Below are positions 1 to 5,161 of a stretch of DNA of 5,230 nt, one piece after another; positions within the stretch are counted from its first letter, which is position 1, and each line of letters begins with the position of its first letter. The notes below the pieces were generated by a model, which saw only the letters and a list, made by a program, of their open reading frames with translations, ran no database searches and was not told the DNA's origin. The translations under genes and the position numbers were made by a program. This stretch comes from UBA1876 sp964515395 (lineage in GTDB: Bacteria; Synergistota; Synergistia; Synergistales; Thermovirgaceae), in assembly GCA_964515395.1 (NCBI GenBank), contig CAZERC010000060.1, positions 1-5,230 of the forward strand. Reading direction: 5' to 3'.

Positions 1-705
1 ACCTTCATGGGAGCTCATGCCGTTCCAAAGGAATATAAAAAGACCCCCGACGCCTTTGTGGACCTTCTCGTGGAGGAAATGATCCCCGCCGCTGCCGAGC
101 AGGGCATCGCCGCCTTCTGCGACGTCTTCTGCGAGGAAGGTGTTTTCACCATTGAACAGAGCCGACGCATTCTTGAGGCGGCCCGGGAAAAAGGGTTCAG
201 ACTCAGGATTCATGCCGATGAGGTCAACGATCTTGGAGGAGCCGGGCTTGCCGCGGAACTCAGGACCCATTCGGCGGAGCACCTTCTTGCCGCGGGTGAG
301 GAAAACCTCAAGGCCATGGCAGAGCAGGGCGTCATCGCTGACATTCTGCCGGCCACGGCCTACAGCCTCAAAAAGCCCTATGCCCCGGTGAGGAAGATGA
401 TCGAGCTCGGCGTCCCCGTCGCGCTTGCTACGGACTGCAACCCGGGTTCATGCTTCACCGAATCCATGCCCTTTGTTTTCGGGCTGGGCGTCATGAACAT
501 GGACATGAGCATCGAGGAAGCTCTTGTCGCCACAACTCTCAATTCTGCGTGGTCAGTGGAAATGCAGGACAAGGTCGGCAGTCTCGAAACGGGCAAGCAG
601 GCCGATTTTCTCATTCTTGATGGCGAAACACCGGCGATTCTCGCCTATCACGCGGGAGTCTCGCCGGTGACGGAAGTCTACAAAAAAGGCGTCCTTGTCG
701 CCTGA
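1..705 (+). CDS. hutI: Imidazolonepropionase, C-terminal part (5' end outside window)
   Basis: Cytoplasmic metal-dependent amidohydrolase that hydrolyses 4-imidazolone-5-propanoate to N-formimino-L-glutamate, the third step of histidine degradation. The reading frame is open from the first base and encodes 234 residues, a little over half of the roughly 405-420 residues usual for HutI, so the N-terminal part with the HxH metal motif lies upstream. Numbering from the window edge, it opens with TFMGAHAVP (TFLGAHA in relatives). It then shows the IHADE segment (His71, a metal ligand in the family; Glu74), SAEHL (His94) and ATDCNPGS (Asp145, metal ligand; Asn147 for substrate). These are the conserved amidohydrolase active-site residues in the expected order. 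The ATG at 7 is internal, not the start. The TGA stop is 25 nt before the cyclodeaminase start, so both are probably co-transcribed. The visible part looks intact. Confidence 0.97.
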   Translation, partial: TFMGAHAVPKEYKKTPDAFVDLLVEEMIPAAAEQGIAAFCDVFCEEGVFTIEQSRRILEAAREKGFRLRIHADEVNDLGGAGLAAELRTHSAEHLLAAGEENLKAMAEQGVIADILPATAYSLKKPYAPVRKMIELGVPVALATDCNPGSCFTESMPFVFGLGVMNMDMSIEEALVATTLNSAWSVEMQDKVGSLETGKQADFLILDGETPAILAYHAGVSPVTEVYKKGVLVA

Positions 706-716
706 AAACGAACTCT

Positions 717-725
717 GGAGGAGGA
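717..725 (+). promoter_or_regulatory. Ribosome binding site of the cyclodeaminase gene
   Basis: GGAGGAGGA lies 5 nt before the ATG at 731. It decides the start against a TTG at 695 in the same frame, which would overlap the end of hutI, has no Shine-Dalgarno and would add 12 residues before the family's normal N-terminus. Confidence 0.85.
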
Positions 726-730
726 CGATC

Positions 731-1360
731 ATGAAACTTTCGGAGATGAAGGTAAAGGAATTCGTTGACGAACTGGCATCAAGCTCTCCTGCACCGGGCG
801 GGGGAAGCGTGGCCGCCCTTTCGGCTTCTTTGGGCGCGGCCCTCGTTGCCATGGTTTCCGCCCTGACCGTGGGGAAGGAAAAACACAGGGAGAACTGGGA
901 GATCATGGAAAAGACCGGGAAAGAGGCGACGGATCTGAAAAAACGCCTCCTCGAGCTGATGGAAGCCGACACAGAGGCCTTCAACGCCTTCATGGCGGCC
1001 CTGAAAATGCCCAAAGGGACTGAAGAAGAGAAAAACCGCAGGAAAGAAGCCATTCAGGAAGCGACAAAAGGTGCCATCGACGTCCCCCTGAAAACGCTCA
1101 GGGCCTGTCGTGATGTGACGATCCTGGCGGGGACGGCCTGCGAGAAGGGCAACCCCAACGCCGTTTCCGATGCCGGGACGGCGGCCATCATGGCCCAGGC
1201 GGCTGGAAAGGCGGCGGCCTATAACGTCAAGATAAATCTCATGGGACTGAAGGACGAGGCCTACGGCGCCGAAGTACGCAAGGAAATGGAAGCGTTGATG
1301 GAGGATATAAAAAACCGGGTGGCTGGCGTGGAAAAGGCCATAGAAAAGTCCCTCGGATAA
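731..1360 (+). CDS. fchA: Formimidoyltetrahydrofolate cyclodeaminase (FTCD_C family)
   Basis: Predicted cytoplasmic enzyme that converts 5-formimino-THF to 5,10-methenyl-THF with release of ammonia. The product is 209 residues, the normal size for the stand-alone bacterial form and equal to the C-terminal domain of mammalian FTCD. Family hallmarks are the N-terminal LSEMKVKEFVDELASSSPAPGGGS segment split as residues 3-16 and SSSPAPGGGS at 17-26, MVSALTVGK at 41-49, MEADTEAF at 77-84 with a conserved acidic residue Asp80, and GNPNAVSDAG at 140-149. It is largely helical, with no signal peptide. It lies between hutI and hutU, 25 nt after the first and 64 nt before the second, which ties it to one-carbon recovery from formiminoglutamate. 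The partner glutamate formiminotransferase is not fused to it and is not visible here. The symbol fchA follows the clostridial enzyme; methenyl-THF cyclohydrolase of the same superfamily is a less likely alternative. Confidence 0.92.
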   Translation: MKLSEMKVKEFVDELASSSPAPGGGSVAALSASLGAALVAMVSALTVGKEKHRENWEIMEKTGKEATDLKKRLLELMEADTEAFNAFMAALKMPKGTEEEKNRRKEAIQEATKGAIDVPLKTLRACRDVTILAGTACEKGNPNAVSDAGTAAIMAQAAGKAAAYNVKINLMGLKDEAYGAEVRKEMEALMEDIKNRVAGVEKAIEKSLG

Positions 1361-1373
1361 AGGAAGAAAACAC

Positions 1374-1401
1374 ACAGGCGGGAGCGAATAACCTGTCCCG
1401 C
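1374..1401 (+). other. Intercistronic hairpin before hutU (two alternative pairings)
   Basis: GCGGGA (1378-1383) pairs perfectly with TCCCGC (1396-1401) around a 12-nt loop. ACAGG (1374-1378) can instead pair with CCTGT (1392-1396). The two stems share bases and exclude each other. The structure ends 10 nt before the hutU Shine-Dalgarno and has no T-run, so it is not a terminator. It may affect mRNA stability or hutU translation, or be chance. Confidence 0.3.
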
Positions 1402-1410
1402 GCAAAACGA

Positions 1411-1417
1411 AGGAGGG
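1411..1417 (+). promoter_or_regulatory. Ribosome binding site of hutU
   Basis: AGGAGGG lies 7 nt before the ATG at 1425. Another ATG at 1421 in a different frame is only 3 nt away and runs into a stop after 10 codons, so 1425 is the better start. An in-frame ATG at 1458 has no such site. Confidence 0.8.
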
Positions 1418-1424
1418 TTTATGA

Positions 1425-3458
1425 ATGCTGGAAAAGAATATCCTGAACGGTAACGCCATGACCATAAAACTTGATGCGGAGCTTCCTGAATATCCGGAAT
1501 TCGAAGAAGGAATCCGCCGGGCGCCTAACAGGGGCTGGACGCTGAACAGGAAAGAAACGGAACTGGCGCTCAAAAACGCCCTGCGTTACGTCCCGGAAAA
1601 ACTCCATGAGAAGCTCGCACCGGAGTTCATGGAGGAGCTCCGGACCATGGGGCGCATTTATGCCTACAGGTACCGTCCCAAGGGCAGGCTCTACGGAAAA
1701 CCTGTCCATGAGTACAAGGGCAAGTGCCTGGCGGGCAAGGCCTTCCAGGTCATGATCGACAACAACCTGGATTTTGAGGTGGCCCTTTATCCCTACGAAC
1801 TCGTCACCTACGGGGAGACGGGCCAGGTCTGCCAGAACTGGCTCCAGTACCGGCTGATCAAGAAATACCTCGAGGAACTGACTGAAGACACCACCCTCGT
1901 CCTTGAAAGCGGCCATCCCGTAGGCCTTTTCAAGTCCCGGCCGGAGGCCCCGAGGGTAATCCTTACCAACGGCCTTCTCGTGGGGCTTTTCGACAACCAG
2001 GAGGAGTGGCACCGCGCCATGCAGCTTGGTGTCAGCAACTATGGTCAGATGACCGCCGGGGGATGGATGTACATCGGCCCCCAGGGGATCGTCCACGGAA
2101 CCTTCAACACCCTTTTGAACGCCGCCAGACAGCAGCTTGACGTAGGCCCCAAAGGCAATCTCGCAGGCATTCTCTTCGTTTCCTCGGGACTCGGTGGAAT
2201 GAGCGGCGCACAGGCGAAGGCTACAGAAATCGCCGGCGGCGTAGGCATAATTGCTGAAGTGGACGAATCCCGGATTGAAACCCGCCACAGCCAGGGCTGG
2301 GTCAGCAAGATCGCCGGAAGCTGCGAGGAAGCCTTCTCCATGGCCAAAGAGGCGATGAAGAAAAAGGAACCTGTCTCCATCGCCTATCACGGCAACATTG
2401 TGGATCTTTTGCAGTATGCTGTTGACAACGGCGAGGAGATTCCGCTTCTTTCGGACCAGACCAGCTGCCATGCGGCCTATGATGGAGGCTACTGCCCTGT
2501 GGGTCTCACCTTCGAAGAGCGCACCAGGATGCTCAAGGAAAACCCGGAGGAGTTCCGGCGCCTCGTCGATGAGTCCCTCAAGAAGCACTTCGAGCTTATC
2601 AAGATCCTTGTGGACAGGGGAACCTATTTCTTTGACTACGGCAACTCCTTCATGCGGGCCGTCTTCGATGCCGGCGTCACGGAGATTGCGAAAAACGGAA
2701 AAGATACCCATGAAGGATTCATCTGGCCCTCCTACGTGGAAGACATCATGGGTCCCGTCCTCTTCGACTATGGCTATGGGCCCTTCCGCTGGGTCTGCCT
2801 GAGCGGCGATCCTGAAGACCTCAGGAAGACCGACAGGGCCGCCATGGAGTGCATCGACCAGAACCGCAGGTCCCAGGACTATGACAACTGGATCTGGATC
2901 CGCGATGCCGAAAAGAACAACCTCGTGGTGGGCACCCAGGCGAGGATCCTCTATCAGGATGCCGAAGGACGTCTCAAGATCGCCCTGAAGTTCAACGAGA
3001 TGGTCCGCAACGGCGAGATCGGGCCGGTCATGATGGGACGGGATCACCATGATACGGGAGGCACCGATTCTCCCTACAGGGAAACCTCCAACATCAAGGA
3101 CGGCAGCAATATCTGTGCCGACATGGCGACCCAGTGCTTTGCCGGAAACGCCGCCAGGGGCATGACCCTCTGCGCCCTGCACAACGGAGGCGGCGTCGGT
3201 ATCGGCAAGGCCATCAACGGCGGTTTCGGCATGCTTCTTGACGGGTCAAAGAGGACCGACGAGATCCTCAGGACGGCCATGATGTGGGATGCTCTCGGAG
3301 GCGTCGCAAGAAGGGCCTGGGCCCGGTGCGAAAACGCCGAGGAAGTCAGCCGGGAGATCAATTCGAAATATCCCGGAGATTACCACATCACGCTGCCCTA
3401 CGTGCCCGACGAAGATCTGGTTTCAAAAACCGTGGAGAAGGTCTGGGAAAAGAAGTAA
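1425..3458 (+). CDS. hutU: Urocanate hydratase, long (eukaryote-like) form
   Basis: Cytoplasmic NAD+-dependent enzyme that hydrates urocanate to 4-imidazolone-5-propanoate, the second step of histidine degradation. The product is 677 residues, close to vertebrate UROC1 (about 676) and longer than the roughly 550-560 residues of the classical Pseudomonas and Bacillus enzymes. Clear family blocks are the NAD-binding GLGGMSGAQ (255-263), followed by AKATEIAGG and IAEVDESRIETRHSQGW; DQTSCHAAYDGGY from 344; FRWVCLSGDPEDL; FNEMVRNGE (523-531); GRDHHDTGGTDSPYRETSN (538-556); and ALHNGGGVG (584-592). The segment around 501-510 reads VVGTQARILY where short-form enzymes carry an FQGLPARICW-like signature, so the cysteine of that signature is absent. 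No frameshift or truncation is seen. It is the last gene of the operon and is followed after 29 nt by an intrinsic terminator. Confidence 0.97.
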   Translation: MLEKNILNGNAMTIKLDAELPEYPEFEEGIRRAPNRGWTLNRKETELALKNALRYVPEKLHEKLAPEFMEELRTMGRIYAYRYRPKGRLYGKPVHEYKGKCLAGKAFQVMIDNNLDFEVALYPYELVTYGETGQVCQNWLQYRLIKKYLEELTEDTTLVLESGHPVGLFKSRPEAPRVILTNGLLVGLFDNQEEWHRAMQLGVSNYGQMTAGGWMYIGPQGIVHGTFNTLLNAARQQLDVGPKGNLAGILFVSSGLGGMSGAQAKATEIAGGVGIIAEVDESRIETRHSQGWVSKIAGSCEEAFSMAKEAMKKKEPVSIAYHGNIVDLLQYAVDNGEEIPLLSDQTSCHAAYDGGYCPVGLTFEERTRMLKENPEEFRRLVDESLKKHFELIKILVDRGTYFFDYGNSFMRAVFDAGVTEIAKNGKDTHEGFIWPSYVEDIMGPVLFDYGYGPFRWVCLSGDPEDLRKTDRAAMECIDQNRRSQDYDNWIWIRDAEKNNLVVGTQARILYQDAEGRLKIALKFNEMVRNGEIGPVMMGRDHHDTGGTDSPYRETSNIKDGSNICADMATQCFAGNAARGMTLCALHNGGGVGIGKAINGGFGMLLDGSKRTDEILRTAMMWDALGGVARRAWARCENAEEVSREINSKYPGDYHITLPYVPDEDLVSKTVEKVWEKK

Positions 3459-3487
3459 AACAAGCAAGTTTTCGACAACAGGCACAC

Positions 3488-3521
3488 ACGGGGAGCTCCG
3501 AAGGGGCTCCCCGTTGTTTTT
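3488..3521 (+). terminator. Intrinsic terminator of the hut operon
   Basis: ACGGGGAGC (3488-3496) pairs perfectly with GCTCCCCGT (3506-3514). The stem continues with a T-G wobble and two C-G pairs to a GAA triloop, about 12 bp in all, followed by TTGTTTTT. It lies 29 nt after the hutU stop. The opposite strand lacks a T-run, so it works in one direction only. Confidence 0.92.
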
Positions 3522-3606
3522 GGATGGTGCTTTCCTTCACTTTTTGCTGAATTCCTTATCATACGATGAAAATGTGCGCAATTTTTCAGAACAGGGTGTT
3601 GCGAGC

Positions 3607-3843
3607 ATGGAGCTTGAGGAAAAGGGCCCTCGGACGAATGCCCGGAGAATCCAACGGCGGAGAGTATCACGTGTTGTGTGTGGCCTGATGCTCATCTTTG
3701 GCATTCTTGCTTCAAATCAGGCCCTTTCCAGTGAATCTGTTCCTTCGGAGACGCCCGAAGCACAGCAAACGTTTGTCAGGATCCTTTCACCTGAAGGCAA
3801 AGACGTGCACGAATTTCTCCCTTTGTGTCGCACCGGCTTGTGA
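3607..3843 (+). CDS. Hypothetical small exported or membrane protein, doubtful
   Basis: I do not recognise this 78-residue product. Its N-terminus resembles a signal peptide: an Arg-rich stretch (NARRIQRRRVSR, 11-22), a hydrophobic core (VVCGLMLIFGILA, 23-35), then small and polar residues with a possible cleavage after ALS (39-41). The rest (SSESVPSETPEAQQ onward) is a short polar tail ending at a TGA, with no known motif. The start is the first ATG after the hut terminator in a longer open frame. There is no good Shine-Dalgarno before it (only GCGAG very close to the ATG) and no convincing promoter in 3522-3606. The stop is 33 nt from the stop of the convergent acetyltransferase gene. It could be a real small secreted protein, the remnant of a longer exported protein, or a chance frame. 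Confidence 0.35.
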   Translation: MELEEKGPRTNARRIQRRRVSRVVCGLMLIFGILASNQALSSESVPSETPEAQQTFVRILSPEGKDVHEFLPLCRTGL

Positions 3844-3876
3844 TTACCTCCGCTTGTCTTGAAAACAGGGCAGCCC

Positions 3877-4524
3877 TTACACTGACCGGTGATAGACAAG
3901 ATCGGTAACGATCCTGCCGTTGTAGTCCTCGTAATGCACCCCCGCCAGGGTATAGTTCTGTTTTTTCCGGAAGGCCAGGGATGCGAAGTTCGGAACGGGA
4001 TCCACCACGGTTTCCCCGAACAGGTTGTGAACTTCCCGGGCCCTGACATCACGTATCAGCTTCCTGTAGAGCCTGCTGCCGATGCCACGGCTCGTCAGAT
4101 CAGCCCTGATGGCCGTCTTGTCCACGAGAACGAAATTCTCTGTTTTTTTCATGTCAAATTCGGGATGCCAATGGATTTCCTCGATCCAGCCCGGGTTTTT
4201 TGCGAGCCACTGTTTTTTCGTGTAGGCCATCAGAAAACCGAGCAGTACGTCGCTTCTCTCGGCGACGTAGAAATGGTTGAGTTCGAAAACCGCTCCTTTG
4301 AATTTTGCCTTGTAGTATTCGGGATCGGCCTTGTAGTCGTCAATAAGGAACCCCTGGTAGGAGTCTTTCCTGGTTTTCCCCACGGAGCAGGCGATGTCGT
4401 AGATCTGGTCGACATCGCCGATGGAAGCCCTGCGGACAAACACCTGTCCATGGTGTATGACTGGAAGGTGATGAATCTTCCGGGTGGTTTGCTGTTCTTT
4501 CAGGGTTGCGAGAATTTCTTCCAT
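3877..4524 (-). CDS. GNAT-family N-acetyltransferase, substrate unknown
   Basis: Predicted cytoplasmic acetyl-CoA-dependent acetyltransferase of 215 residues. The GNAT fold begins near residue 28 (VFVRRASIGDVDQIYDIA, the usual beta1-alpha1 opening). It continues through FYVAERSDVLLGFLMAY (85-101) and has the acetyl-CoA-binding motif A as VLVDKTAIR (132-140) followed by RGIGSRLYRKL (146-156). The end has the typical NFASLAFRKKQNY segment (179-191). Residues 1-26 are a polar lead without a signal peptide. The ATG at 4524 is chosen because a strong AGGAGG lies 8 nt upstream; a GTG at 4569 in frame would add 15 residues and lacks a ribosome site. The family acts on proteins, amines, antibiotics and osmolytes, and nothing here fixes the substrate. 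Its position behind a c-di-AMP riboswitch hints at a role in osmotic, potassium or cell-wall homeostasis. No clear terminator follows the stop. Confidence 0.87.
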   Translation of the reverse strand: MEEILATLKEQQTTRKIHHLPVIHHGQVFVRRASIGDVDQIYDIACSVGKTRKDSYQGFLIDDYKADPEYYKAKFKGAVFELNHFYVAERSDVLLGFLMAYTKKQWLAKNPGWIEEIHWHPEFDMKKTENFVLVDKTAIRADLTSRGIGSRLYRKLIRDVRAREVHNLFGETVVDPVPNFASLAFRKKQNYTLAGVHYEDYNGRIVTDLVYHRSV

Positions 4525-4531
4525 GTGTGTA

Positions 4532-4562
4532 CCCTCCTTCTCTGCGATCTCAGGAAGGGGGG
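4532..4562 (-). promoter_or_regulatory. Possible Shine-Dalgarno-masking hairpin (expression platform)
   Basis: On the minus strand CCCCCCTTC (4562-4554) can pair with GAAGGAGGG (4540-4532), giving 8 of 9 pairs with one A-C mismatch and a 13-nt loop. This covers the whole Shine-Dalgarno of the acetyltransferase gene. No terminator with a T-run is visible between aptamer and gene, so translational control is the simplest reading. The structure is inferred from complementarity only. Confidence 0.5.
4533..4538 (-). promoter_or_regulatory. Ribosome binding site of the acetyltransferase gene
   Basis: AGGAGG on the minus strand, 8 nt before the ATG at 4524. It fixes the start and lies inside a possible masking hairpin (4532-4562). 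Confidence 0.85.
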
Positions 4563-4601
4563 TCAGCACGATGACCGTGCAAATACGGTTCGGGCCTTCG
4601 T

Positions 4602-4703
4602 TTACGGGAAAGAGGGAAAGGTGACGATGAAAAGGCCAAACAACCAGGGGGCGTAAAGGTCAATACACCCGTTGGCACGTTGATTCGACGTGCCGGATGG
4701 CAT
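4602..4703 (-). CDS. Possible 33-residue hydrophobic small protein or leader ORF
   Basis: An ATG at 4703 opens a 33-codon frame ending at TAA (4604-4602), in a different frame from the acetyltransferase and 77 nt before its start. AAGGA (4713-4709) lies 5 nt before the ATG, inside a purine-rich GGAAAGAGGAAGGA stretch. The product starts polar (MPSGTSNQRANGC) and then has one hydrophobic run, LYAPWLFGLFIVTFPSF (residues 16-32), long enough for a membrane segment. The frame begins 19 nt after the riboswitch P1 helix, so it would be the first cistron under riboswitch control. I know no homologue. A T-rich strand can give hydrophobic codons by chance, so this remains a candidate only. Confidence 0.3.
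   Translation of the reverse strand: MPSGTSNQRANGCIDLYAPWLFGLFIVTFPSFP
4674..4694 (-). other. Perfect 7-bp hairpin in the leader
   Basis: GGCACGT (4694-4688) and ACGTGCC (4680-4674) on the minus strand form a perfect stem with a 7-nt loop. No T-run follows on the minus strand, so it is not a normal intrinsic terminator there. It lies at the start of the small ORF and between the riboswitch aptamer and the acetyltransferase gene. Its function is unknown. Confidence 0.45.
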
Positions 4704-4722
4704 TTTCTTCCTTCCTCTTTCC

Positions 4723-4832
4723 ACGCTTACGGGGTTAGCTGACGGATTCGGGTCGAAAGAGGCTGACCCTACCCACGAATGTGGGATTCACCCCTGTTGA
4801 TCGGGTCCCCCGCTTCCTGAGGAATTCAGCGT
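4723..4832 (-). ncRNA. c-di-AMP riboswitch aptamer (ydaO/yuaA family)
   Basis: Read on the minus strand, this segment follows the conserved ydaO/yuaA aptamer. P1 is formed by ACGCT (4832-4828) and AGCGT (4727-4723). The conserved AGCGGGGGACCC is at 4814-4803, GGGGTGAATCCCAC at 4794-4781 and GGTAGGGTC at 4773-4765. The hallmark CCGAATCCGTCAGCTAACC is at 4751-4733, followed by GTAAGCG (4730-4724). Internal helices are CCCAC/GTGGG closed by ATTC, and GGGTC (4769-4765) with GACCC (4754-4750). The family binds cyclic di-AMP and usually lowers expression of genes for potassium and osmolyte transport, osmoprotectants and cell-wall enzymes. The next full-length gene downstream is the GNAT acetyltransferase, 198 nt past the aptamer. 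Identification rests on recalled consensus, not on a covariance search. Confidence 0.9.
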
Positions 4833-5132
4833 TCAAGGTTTTTCGCAATTACGCGTCCCGTGAAGGGATTTTCCCTTGTATCACTCCATTCGTCTCTTTA
4901 GGCCTTCCGGTTTCGGGGAACCTGAAAGAGTCACGTTCCCCGGATGAAAGGCTGACATGCCTTACGTCGTTCCCTGCAGGCGGGGTCGGCTTGGCCGCCT
5001 TATTTCAACTTTTCTTGCCGAAATCGATATGTGTAGTTCTGCAGGATGGATCTTTTCAGGTCAGTCATGCTCTTTATAAAATTAAAAGACTGCCTGATTC
5101 TGCATTGAAAACGGGAAGGCACGGACAAAAGT
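4833..5132 (-). other. Upstream leader with several hairpins, no gene recognised
   Basis: No convincing coding region is seen on either strand. On the minus strand the part nearest the aptamer holds good hairpins: CGGGGAAC (4942-4935) with GTTCCCCG (4921-4914), 8 bp perfect; AAGGGA (4877-4872) with TCCCTT (4868-4863) around AAA, extended by GTG/CAC; and AAGGC (4963-4959) with GCCTT (4952-4948). The far part (about 5001-5132) is AT-rich and less structured. It would be transcribed as the 5' leader if the promoter at 5133-5161 is used. Confidence 0.4.
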
Positions 5133-5161
5133 ATTTTACTCCAAAACATCATGTCAGGCAA
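5133..5161 (-). promoter_or_regulatory. Possible sigma-70-type promoter for the riboswitch leader
   Basis: On the minus strand TTGCCT (5161-5156) and TAAAAT (5138-5133) are separated by 17 nt, matching 4 of 6 and 5 of 6 consensus bases. A start near 5126 would give a leader of about 600 nt to the acetyltransferase. The surrounding AT-rich DNA supports a promoter, but a site closer to the aptamer cannot be ruled out. Confidence 0.4.

Noticed and set aside
779..1573. A 264-codon antisense frame across the cyclodeaminase gene
   Set aside because: It spans two genes and an intergenic gap, is low-complexity, and resembles no protein family.
1419..3182. A 587-codon open frame antisense to hutU
   Set aside because: The plus strand encodes an unmistakable urocanate hydratase. 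The antisense translation has no family motif and is a by-product of GC-rich codon bias.
3536..3567. Possible promoter for the 78-residue ORF (TTCACT with TATCAT or TACGAT)
   Set aside because: The spacers are 15 or 20 nt with poor -35 matches, so no box pair is convincing.
3866..3876. AGGGC/GCCCT palindrome just after the acetyltransferase stop, followed by GTTTTC on the minus strand
   Set aside because: The stem would be only 4 bp with a 3-nt loop and the T-run is short, too weak to call a terminator.
4524..4569. GTG at 4569 as start of the acetyltransferase
   Set aside because: It has no Shine-Dalgarno, and the ATG at 4524 has a near-perfect one.
3889..4656. A 255-codon plus-strand frame opposite the acetyltransferase
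   Set aside because: The minus-strand product has clear GNAT motifs and a strong ribosome site. The plus-strand frame has neither.
4980..5020. Plus-strand hairpin AGGCGG/CCGCCT followed by TTATTTCAACTTTTCTT as a terminator
   Set aside because: There is no plus-strand gene upstream for it to terminate, and the stem is short with a large loop and an interrupted T-tract.
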